Below, piece by piece: positions 1-5,573 of a DNA stretch of 7,131 bases. Source of the DNA: Alphaproteobacteria bacterium (GTDB lineage: Bacteria; Pseudomonadota; Alphaproteobacteria; Sphingomonadales; Sphingomonadaceae); contig JAHJSJ010000234.1 in NCBI GenBank assembly GCA_018830415.1, positions 1-7,131 on the forward strand, in the 5' to 3' direction. A program made the position numbers and the translations under genes. Below the pieces are notes generated by a model. It was not told where the DNA came from. It did not search any database and worked only from the letters and a program-made list of their open reading frames with translations. How positions within the stretch are numbered: position 1 is the stretch's first letter; each line of letters opens with the position of its first letter.

Positions 1-1
1 C

Positions 2-1135
2 GGCGCGGTGGAACAGGCCAAGGCGGATCAGGACTTGCTGATCGCGCATCTGGCGGAGCTGGCCGCGCTGGAACCGGTGGCAGGCGAAGAAGCACGCCTC
101 GCCGCGACTCGCGCCGATATGCAGAAGGGCGAGCGGCTGGCGGGCGATCTGGAGGCGCTGCGCCATGTGTGGGAAGGTTCGGATTCGCCGCTCGCCGCTT
201 TGCGCGTGGCTGCGCGCAAGCTTGACCGGATCGCGGGCGAACACGCATTGCTGACCGAGGCGCTGGCTGCGCTCGACCGCGCCGTGATCGAAGCGGGTGA
301 GGCGGAGGACAAGCTGCAAGCCGCTGCCGAGGCGCTGCTGCACGACCCCAACGCCTTGGAAAACGCCGAAACCCGGCTGTTCGAACTGCGCGCCGCCGCT
401 CGCAAGCACCGCTGCGAGGTGGATGACCTACCCGAATTGATGCGCACGATGCGCGGCCGACTCGACGCGATCGAGGGCGGGGAGGCGCAGTTGGACGCGC
501 TCGAAGCCGCCGCCAAGGAAGCGCGCACTACCTACGTGGCAACGGCGCAGAAGGCACACGCAGCGCGGCTGGCGGGCGCGGCGAAGCTGGACGCGGCGGT
601 GGCAGCGGAGCTTGCGCCGCTCAAATTGGACGCCGCGCGGTTCCTGACGCAGATCACGGCGCTGCCCGAAGACCGCTGGGGCGCAAGCGGGATGGACGCG
701 GTCGAGTTCCTCATCTCGACCAACCCCGGCGCGGATTTTGCAGCCCTCGGCAAGATCGCGAGCGGCGGGGAATTGTCGCGCTTCATCCTCGCATTGAAGG
801 TCGCGCTGGCCGAACAGGGCGGGGCAGCAACGATCATCTTTGACGAAATTGACCGCGGCGTGGGCGGGGCGGTGGCTTCTGCCATCGGTGAGCGGCTGGC
901 GCGGCTGGCGTCGCGCGAAGGGCAATTGCTGGCGGTGACGCACTCTCCGCAGGTCGCGGCGCGTGGGCAGCAGCATTACCTGATCGCCAAGGCGTCCAGC
1001 GGAACGGTGACGCGCACCAGCGTGGTGCTGCTCGACGCGGTGGGCAGGCAGGAGGAGATTGCGCGCATGCTCTCAGGCGCTGAAGTGACGCCAGAGGCAC
1101 GCGCGCAGGCGGACCGGTTGTTGGAGCGGGTGTGA
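2..1135 (+). CDS. recN: DNA repair protein RecN, C-terminal part (5' end outside window)
   Basis: RecN is an SMC-like ATPase that acts early in recombinational repair of DNA double-strand breaks. The frame is open from base 2, so the GTG at base 8 is an internal valine codon; the ATP-binding N-terminus (Walker A) lies upstream of the window. The visible 377 codons begin with an Ala/Glu/Leu-rich coiled-coil arm. The C-terminal ATPase lobe follows: ABC signature SGGELSR (bases 761-781), Walker B with hydrophobic strand TIIFDEIDRGVGG (about 830-868), and H-loop VTHSPQVAA. These motifs are diagnostic of RecN, and FDEIDRGVGG is the usual alphaproteobacterial wording. Full-length RecN is about 550 residues, so roughly two thirds is present. 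The TGA stop overlaps the GTG start of the next gene (GTGA), suggesting translational coupling. Nothing in the visible part looks damaged. Confidence 0.95.
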   Translation, partial: GAVEQAKADQDLLIAHLAELAALEPVAGEEARLAATRADMQKGERLAGDLEALRHVWEGSDSPLAALRVAARKLDRIAGEHALLTEALAALDRAVIEAGEAEDKLQAAAEALLHDPNALENAETRLFELRAAARKHRCEVDDLPELMRTMRGRLDAIEGGEAQLDALEAAAKEARTTYVATAQKAHAARLAGAAKLDAAVAAELAPLKLDAARFLTQITALPEDRWGASGMDAVEFLISTNPGADFAALGKIASGGELSRFILALKVALAEQGGAATIIFDEIDRGVGGAVASAIGERLARLASREGQLLAVTHSPQVAARGQQHYLIAKASSGTVTRTSVVLLDAVGRQEEIARMLSGAEVTPEARAQADRLLERV

Positions 1136-1833
1136 ACGGATCATCCGACACTGTGCTGGATCGGCAGGTCTGGAATATGTTGAACGGCCGTCTGACGCAT
1201 CTGGCGCTTGGCGTGGGCGATGCCCTGCGGCTCGATGCACGTTATGGCCCCTTTGCCGCCGCCCGCGATCAATCTGAGGCGGCGCAGGCTGCGTTGGGGC
1301 GGATCGTGCTCGAATACGGAGGCGAAGCATGGCTGGTGGAGCCTGGAGAATGGCCCGCTCCGCCCGGCACGAAGGTCGTTCGCACCATGCACCTGCTTCA
1401 AATGATCGCTGATGACCCGCCCATATCGGCGACGGTAGCCGATCCTCGGATTGTTGAACTGGACAAAGGCGATGCCGCGGCGATGGCGGCAATTGCCCAT
1501 GCGACGGAGCCGGGGCCGTGGAGAGAGCTGACTCACTGCTATACCCGTTGTTCAGGCATCAGGAATGGATCTGGCCTTGCGGCCATGGCCGGACAAAGGA
1601 TGCTTCCCGCGCCCGGATTGGCGGAAGTGAGCGCAGTTTGCACCTGGCCTGAATTTCGCGGGCAGGGGATGGCCTCGCGCCTGATCCAGCATATCATGGC
1701 GCGAATGCGGAACGAGGGTGAGACGCCTTACCTCCATTCCTATGCTGCGAACGAGGGAGCGATTGCACTTTACCGATCATTGGGATTCAGGCCTCGCCGT
1801 TCGATGGTGGTCACGGTATTGACCGCGGCATGA
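1132..1833 (+). CDS. GNAT family N-acetyltransferase (FR47-like), substrate unknown
   Basis: A 233-residue protein predicted to transfer an acetyl group from acetyl-CoA to an amine; the substrate cannot be read from the sequence. The C-terminal half carries the GNAT core. A beta-strand SAVCTWPEF leads into the acetyl-CoA loop R176-G-Q-G179-M-A, followed by an amphipathic helix, then motif B with Y204-A-A-N207 and the ending A212-L-Y-R-S-L-G-F219. The first 100 or so residues form a separate N-terminal region (NGRLTHLALG...GPFAAA), as in many proteobacterial FR47-like proteins of this length. The start is GTG at 1132, overlapping the recN stop by 4 nt, with GGAG (1123-1126) five bases upstream. 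Its TGA is followed directly by a 20-codon ORF leading into ligA. Its base composition looks lower in GC than its neighbours. Co-transcription with recN and ligA hints at a repair-linked or merely housekeeping role; that is inference. Confidence 0.85.
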   Translation: MNGSSDTVLDRQVWNMLNGRLTHLALGVGDALRLDARYGPFAAARDQSEAAQAALGRIVLEYGGEAWLVEPGEWPAPPGTKVVRTMHLLQMIADDPPISATVADPRIVELDKGDAAAMAAIAHATEPGPWRELTHCYTRCSGIRNGSGLAAMAGQRMLPAPGLAEVSAVCTWPEFRGQGMASRLIQHIMARMRNEGETPYLHSYAANEGAIALYRSLGFRPRRSMVVTVLTAA

Positions 1834-1892
1834 GGATTCTTTCCAGTCTCATGACAAAAACCGGCAGGGCACCCGATGGGGTCGTGGGATGA
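1830..1892 (+). CDS. Possible 20-codon leader/coupling peptide between GNAT gene and ligA
   Basis: A short ORF of 20 codons plus stop fills the apparent gap before ligA exactly. Its ATG (1830-1832) overlaps the GNAT stop as ATGA (1830-1833), and its TGA (1890-1892) overlaps the ligA start as ATGA (1889-1892). The peptide begins MRILSSLMTKTG and ends DGVVG; I recognise no family. There is no convincing Shine-Dalgarno sequence before its ATG, so it would depend on reinitiation by ribosomes that have just finished the GNAT gene. LigA has only a weak purine run (GGGG at 1878-1881), so passage of ribosomes through this ORF could help start ligA. The double overlap is seen directly. That it is translated and couples the genes is inference, and chance cannot be excluded in stop-poor, high-GC DNA. 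Confidence 0.35.
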   Translation: MRILSSLMTKTGRAPDGVVG

Positions 1893-4153
1893 GCGCCACC
1901 ATCACCGAAGCCGATGCCGCCAACGAGCTGATGCGGCTCGCGCGCGCGATTGCCAGGCATGACCGGCTGTATCACGCCGAGGATTCGCCGGAGATTTCCG
2001 ATCCTGAATATGACGCGCTGGTGCGCCGCAATGCTGAACTGGAAGCGGCGTTTCCGCATCTGATTCGCGACGACAGCCCCTCGCGCAAGGTCGGCCATGC
2101 CATCGCCGCTTCGCCATTGGGCAAGGTCACGCATGAGGTTCGGATGATGAGCCTCGACAATGCGTTCTCGCCAGAGGAAGTCGCGGAATGGCTGGCGCGG
2201 ATGCGGCGGTTTTTGAACCTGCCCGAGGATGCGCCGTTGGCGTTGACCGCAGAGGACAAGATCGACGGGCTGTCGTGCTCGCTGCGCTATGAAGACGGCG
2301 TGTTGGTGCGCGCCGCGACGCGCGGCGATGGGCAGGTGGGAGAGGATGTGACGGCGAATGTGCAGTTCATCGATGATATTCCCAAGGTCATAAAGCCCCT
2401 TCCCTTGAGGGAAGGGGTTGGGGATGGGTGTTCGGCGCCCGCAGGCGTGGAACCCCCACCCCCGGCCCCTCCCCAATGGGAGGGGAGTATTCCCGCCATC
2501 TTCGAGGTGCGCGGGGAGGTTTATATGGAAAAACAGGCCTTTACCGCAATCAATGCTGCGCAGCATGAGGCGGGGGGGAAGCTGTTTGCCAACCCTCGCA
2601 ATGCGGCGGCAGGATCGCTGCGGCAGAAGGATGCGAATGTCACCGCCAGGCGTCCCTTGCGGTTCTGGGCGCATGGCTGGGGCGCGGCGTCAAAGGTTCC
2701 GGGCGCGACCCAGACCGAGGTGGTGGAATGTCTGCGCGCGTGGGGATTTCCGATCTCGCCGCTGTTCACCCGGGTCGAAGGCGGGGCGGATGATCTGGTT
2801 GCGCATTTCGATGCGATCGGCGCAGCGCGGCCCGATCTGCCCTATGATATTGACGGGGTGGTTTACAAACTCGATCGGATCGATTGGCAGGAACGGCTGG
2901 GTTTTGTCGCCAAAGCCCCGCGCTGGGCGTTGGCGCACAAGTTCCCGGCTGAGCGCGCGGAAACATTGGTGCAGGGGATCGATATTCAGGTGGGCCGCAC
3001 CGGCAAGCTGACCCCGGTGGGCCGCCTCGCTCCGGTGCTGGTCGGCGGGGTGACGGTCACTAATGTCACACTTCACAACCGCGACGAGATCGCGCGGCTG
3101 GGGCTACGGGTGGGCGACCGGGTGGTGATCCAGCGCGCGGGCGATGTGATCCTGCAGGTGGTCGAAAACCTGACCCGCGATGAAGAACGCCCGGCCTTCC
3201 CGTTCCCCGATCACTGCCCCGAATGCGGCAGCGAGGCGGTGGCCGAGGAGGGCGAGGTCGATGTGCGCTGCACCGGCGGGCTGATCTGCCCGGCGCAGCG
3301 CACCCAGCGATTGGAACATTTCGTCAGCCGCAAGGCATTGGATATCGAGGGGCTGGGTGAGAAAACCATCGCGCAGTTTTTCGCGCTGGGCTGGCTGGAA
3401 AGCCCGGCGGATATTTTCCGTCTGCGGCAGCGGCGCAGCGATATTCTTGCGCTGGAGGGGTGGCAGGAAAAGTCGGTCGACAACCTGCTCGCCGCAATCG
3501 AAGCCAAGCGCGCGCCGGATGCGGCGCGGCTGCTGTTCGGGCTGGGCATCCGCCACGTGGGCGAGGTTACGGCGCGCGATCTGATGAAGCATTTTCACAC
3601 ACTTGAGGCGCTGCGCGCAGTGGCCGAGGCAGCCCGATCCTCCCCGGAACGGGGAGGTGGCGGCAGCGGAGCTGCTGACGGAGGGGACTCGGAGGGAATA
3701 CCGGGGATTGCCGAGATTCCCCTCCACCACGACCTTGCAGGTCGCGGTCCCCCTCCCCGTGCCGGGGAGGATTTGCTGGCGATTGATGGTATCGGGCCTT
3801 CGGTGGTCGAGGCGCTCGGCGATTTCTTCCATGAGCCGCACAATGTCGCGGTGTGGGAGGACTTGCTCAGCCAGGTCTCGCCACCGCGCTACGAGGTTGT
3901 CACCCTTGCCAGCCGGGTTGCGGGCAAGACCGTGGTGTTCACCGGCAAGCTGGAAACCATGAGCCGCGATGAAGCCAAGGCACAGGCCGAACGGTTGGGG
4001 GCCAAGGCGGCGGGCAGCGTCAGTGCAAAAACCGATCTGTTGGTCGCCGGTCCCGGTGCGGGGTCAAAGATGAAGAAAGCCGCCGAACTTGGGATCGAAG
4101 TGATGGACGAGGCGGGCTGGGCAGCGATTGTCGCTGAGGCGCTGGGAAACTGA
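1889..4153 (+). CDS. ligA: NAD-dependent DNA ligase LigA with two in-frame repeat insertions
   Basis: Seals 3'-OH/5'-phosphate nicks in replication and repair, using NAD+ and releasing NMN. Domain Ia is at the N-terminus (YHAEDSPEISDPEYDAL). The adenylation domain has K124 in KIDG (lysine adenylated), G151-E-D, EVRGEV (206-211), NPRNAAAGSLRQ (from 235), DGVVYK327 and WALAHK351. The OB fold starts near V368. The zinc finger has C443, C446, C461 and C467. Helix-hairpin-helix motifs follow, then a BRCT domain (about 677-754). All key residues are present. Length is 754 residues against 671 in E. coli. The offset from E. coli numbering jumps from 9 (K115/K124) to 37 (K290/K327), marking an insertion of about 28 residues. 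A further 44 or so lie between the zinc finger and BRCT. Both map to palindromic repeats at 2396-2485 and 3637-3772. The ATG is chosen because homologues start just before this helix and it overlaps the upstream mini-ORF. Confidence 0.97.
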   Translation: MSATITEADAANELMRLARAIARHDRLYHAEDSPEISDPEYDALVRRNAELEAAFPHLIRDDSPSRKVGHAIAASPLGKVTHEVRMMSLDNAFSPEEVAEWLARMRRFLNLPEDAPLALTAEDKIDGLSCSLRYEDGVLVRAATRGDGQVGEDVTANVQFIDDIPKVIKPLPLREGVGDGCSAPAGVEPPPPAPPQWEGSIPAIFEVRGEVYMEKQAFTAINAAQHEAGGKLFANPRNAAAGSLRQKDANVTARRPLRFWAHGWGAASKVPGATQTEVVECLRAWGFPISPLFTRVEGGADDLVAHFDAIGAARPDLPYDIDGVVYKLDRIDWQERLGFVAKAPRWALAHKFPAERAETLVQGIDIQVGRTGKLTPVGRLAPVLVGGVTVTNVTLHNRDEIARLGLRVGDRVVIQRAGDVILQVVENLTRDEERPAFPFPDHCPECGSEAVAEEGEVDVRCTGGLICPAQRTQRLEHFVSRKALDIEGLGEKTIAQFFALGWLESPADIFRLRQRRSDILALEGWQEKSVDNLLAAIEAKRAPDAARLLFGLGIRHVGEVTARDLMKHFHTLEALRAVAEAARSSPERGGGGSGAADGGDSEGIPGIAEIPLHHDLAGRGPPPRAGEDLLAIDGIGPSVVEALGDFFHEPHNVAVWEDLLSQVSPPRYEVVTLASRVAGKTVVFTGKLETMSRDEAKAQAERLGAKAAGSVSAKTDLLVAGPGAGSKMKKAAELGIEVMDEAGWAAIVAEALGN
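2396..2485 (+). repeat. In-frame palindromic repeat element A, inside the ligA adenylation domain
   Basis: A GC-rich element of about 90 bp that interrupts ligA codons 170-199. It opens with a perfect 10-bp hairpin (CCCCTTCCCT, loop TG, AGGGAAGGGG; 2396-2417). It closes with an 8-bp hairpin (CCCCTCCC, loop CAAT, GGGAGGGG; 2466-2485). Between them, GGGGATGGGTGTTC pairs with GAACCCCCACCCCC at 12 of 14 positions around a centre CGCC-CGCA-GGCG. The whole element is therefore an imperfect dyad that could form a long stem or cruciform. In the ligA frame it encodes LPLREGVGDG, then a run ending PPPPAPPQWEG, unlike any ligase sequence. Similar G/C-run palindromes are common between genes in sphingomonads; the family match is from memory. 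No U-tract follows, so it is not a typical terminator. Exact borders are uncertain by a few bases. Confidence 0.85.
3637..3772 (+). repeat. In-frame palindromic repeat element B, inside the ligA HhH domain
   Basis: A 136-bp element bounded by perfect 11-bp terminal inverted repeats, ATCCTCCCCGG (3637-3647) and CCGGGGAGGAT (3762-3772). Each end also folds on itself: CCTCCCCG-GAA-CGGGGAGG (3639-3657) and CCTCCCCG-TGC-CGGGGAGG (3752-3770). Inside are GCAGC-GGA-GCTGC (3663-3675), CGACCT-TGC-AGGTCG (3730-3744), and GGAGGGAAT (3691-3699) facing ATTCCCCTCC (3715-3724) with one bulged base. It covers ligA codons 583-628 and encodes a Gly/Ala/Pro-rich segment (SSPERGGGGSGAADGG...GRGPPPRAGED) between the third and fourth helix-hairpin-helix motifs. 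It differs in sequence and length from the element at 2396-2485. It resembles a repeat class I associate with sphingomonad intergenic regions, which is recall rather than a search. No transposase is present, so any movement would need help in trans. Confidence 0.85.
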
Positions 4154-4650
4154 TGGACTTGCTGCACGAACTCCATCCGCAAGCCTTGCGCATCGCCGGC
4201 CTGCTGCGTGCCCGGGGCGAGACAGTCGCGGTGGCGGACGGGGCGACCGGGGGCTTGATCGCCGCCACCTTGCTGACTGTGCCGGGCGCGCTTGATTTCT
4301 TTGTCGGCGGCGGCGTGGTCTATTCCTTCCGCGCCCGCGACGTGCTGTTCGATCTGCCGCGTGACGCCTACAAGGGGATGCGCGGGGCCAGCGAAGAATA
4401 CGCGATGCTGCAAGCCCGCGCGATCCGCGACAATTTCGGCGCAGACTGGGGCCTGGCCGAGAGCGGGTCGGTCGGCGGCTCCAATCACCCCAGCGGCGCG
4501 CCCGCGGGACGTAGTGTCGCCGCGTTGGCGGGGCCGGGGGGCGAGTTCACCCGCCTAGTTGAAACAGCTTCGGATGACCGCATCGCCAACATGGCCGCCT
4601 TCACCCGCAACGCGCTGACGCTGCTGGAAACCACCCTTGTAGCCGCCTAG
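4153..4650 (+). CDS. CinA C-terminal domain protein (PncC-like), active-site residues replaced
   Basis: A stand-alone CinA-C domain of 165 residues, the size typical of PncC/YgaD proteins. Active members deamidate nicotinamide mononucleotide (NMN) to nicotinate mononucleotide and have been described as Ser/Lys hydrolases. The fold is recognisable from RARGETVAVADGATGGLIAATLLTVPGAL, the GGGVVYSFRAR strand and a late ESG segment. The family motif AESCTGG reads A28-D-G-A-T-G-G34 here, so the catalytic Ser is Gly30. The Tyr is kept (Y57), but the expected Lys aligns with Arg62. The usual SGIAGPxGG loop is replaced by AESGSVGGSNHPSG. Its ATG overlaps the ligA stop (TGATG), which implies coupled translation with an enzyme that releases NMN. 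The product may be an inactive, substrate-binding or re-purposed relative. Its stop shares the CTAG at 4647-4650 with prmA on the other strand. Confidence 0.8.
   Translation: MDLLHELHPQALRIAGLLRARGETVAVADGATGGLIAATLLTVPGALDFFVGGGVVYSFRARDVLFDLPRDAYKGMRGASEEYAMLQARAIRDNFGADWGLAESGSVGGSNHPSGAPAGRSVAALAGPGGEFTRLVETASDDRIANMAAFTRNALTLLETTLVAA
4647..4650. other. CTAG palindrome giving both stop codons of two convergent genes
   Basis: The + strand reads CTAG here. TAG at 4648-4650 ends the CinA-like gene, and the reverse complement of 4647-4649, also TAG, ends prmA. The two genes overlap by 4 bp tail to tail, leaving no room for an intergenic terminator. I see no hairpin followed by a T-run nearby on either strand. 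Confidence 0.95.
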
Positions 4651-5573
4651 CGCATCCGTCTCCGCCGCAGCCACAATATCGCCCAATCGCCGCGTTGCAG
4701 CCGTGCGGCCATGCGGAAGCCAGCGCGGTGCATCGCGCGCCTGACCGCCGCTTCCTGTTCGCCCGCGAGCAATCCGGCGAGTAACAAGCTGCCCCCCGGC
4801 GCGATCACGCGCGCAAAATCGGGCGCGAGCTCCACCAGCGGCCCGGCGAGGATGTTGGCGATTAGCAGGTCATACGGCCCGCGCACCTTGATCAGCGGAT
4901 CGTCCATCCCGTCGGCCACCACCATTACCGCCTCACCCGCGCGCGGGCCAAGCGGGATGGCGTTCAATGCGGCGTTTTCCTCGACCACCGGCACGCAGAC
5001 CGCGTCGATATCGGTAAGGGTGGTGCGCGCACGCGGCCACAGCGCCAGCGCCGCAAAGCCGAGCAAGCCGGTGCCGGTGCCGATATCGGCAATATTGCGC
5101 GCGACCATGCCGCTCGCCTTGATCGCGTCCAGCATTTCGAGGCACCCGGCGGTGGTGCGGTGCTGCCCGGTTCCGAAGGCCTGACTGGCTGGGATCACAA
5201 AGTCGATGGCTTGCGGGTCGGCGGGGTAATCGGGCGTGTGGACGTGGAACCGCCCGGCTCGGATCGGGGTGACATTGTGCTGGCTCAGCGTCACCCAATC
5301 CTGCGGGGGGAGTTCCTCGACGGTGAGTTTTGGGGGTTTGCCTGCAAACAGGCCGGTCAGAGCGTCCTTCTCGGCCTTGCCGGGTTTGCGCGGATACCAG
5401 CCTTCGAGCACCCAGTCGTCGGGCTTGTTCTCTGCTTCCTCGCGCCCGGCGATGACCAGTTCGTAGTCCCAGTCGTCGATGAGGTCGTGGGCCAGCAGCG
5501 CCGCCTGCACTTTGCGCTTGGGCGCGAAAGCCGATAGCTTCCAGGTGATTTCACCGAACAAAGCTGGCTCCAT
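4647..5573 (-). CDS. prmA: Ribosomal protein L11 methyltransferase
   Basis: A 308-residue SAM-dependent methyltransferase expected to methylate ribosomal protein L11 on amino groups. The N-terminal half is the L11-recognition region in its alphaproteobacterial form (DDWDYELV..., WYPRKPGKAEKDAL..., DWVTLSQHNVTPIRAGRFHVHTP). It is followed by the PrmA signature AFGTGQHRTT (132-141), SAM motif I ADIGTGTGLLG (162-172), the acidic TDID (187-190), and NILAGPLVELAPDFA (240-254), which contains the family's NxLAxPL motif. The ATG at 5573 is the only ATG near the expected N-terminus and lies 23 nt inside the preceding reductase gene. An in-frame TTG four codons later is possible, as homologues I recall start close to the WKL segment. 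It converges on the CinA-like gene, whose stop codon lies in the same CTAG as its own. Confidence 0.93.
   Translation of the reverse strand: MEPALFGEITWKLSAFAPKRKVQAALLAHDLIDDWDYELVIAGREEAENKPDDWVLEGWYPRKPGKAEKDALTGLFAGKPPKLTVEELPPQDWVTLSQHNVTPIRAGRFHVHTPDYPADPQAIDFVIPASQAFGTGQHRTTAGCLEMLDAIKASGMVARNIADIGTGTGLLGFAALALWPRARTTLTDIDAVCVPVVEENAALNAIPLGPRAGEAVMVVADGMDDPLIKVRGPYDLLIANILAGPLVELAPDFARVIAPGGSLLLAGLLAGEQEAAVRRAMHRAGFRMAARLQRGDWAILWLRRRRMR

Noticed and set aside
8..10. GTG at base 8 as the start of the first gene
   Set aside because: The frame is open to the window edge, and the protein is clearly the interior of RecN without its Walker A region.
2396..2485. The hairpins of element A as rho-independent terminators
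   Set aside because: No T-run follows either hairpin, and the ligA frame continues intact through them to the zinc finger and BRCT domain.
1811..2674. A 287-codon open frame on the - strand opposite the start of ligA
   Set aside because: It is antisense to clear ligase motifs, shows no recognisable domain, and its length is explained by scarce stop codons in high-GC DNA, including the repeat element it crosses.
2396..3772. Inteins, introns or assembly artefacts as the explanation for the extra LigA segments
   Set aside because: The segments are too short for inteins and lack splice-domain motifs. Each is an ordered palindromic unit that keeps the frame, which a random assembly error would rarely do.
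2396..3772. A CRISPR-like array of repeats
   Set aside because: There are only two elements, they differ in sequence and length, lie over 1 kb apart and have coding sequence between them.
3104..3841. A 245-codon open frame on the - strand opposite the ligA zinc-finger and HhH region
   Set aside because: Same reasoning: the opposite strand encodes a conserved ligase, and this frame has no family resemblance.
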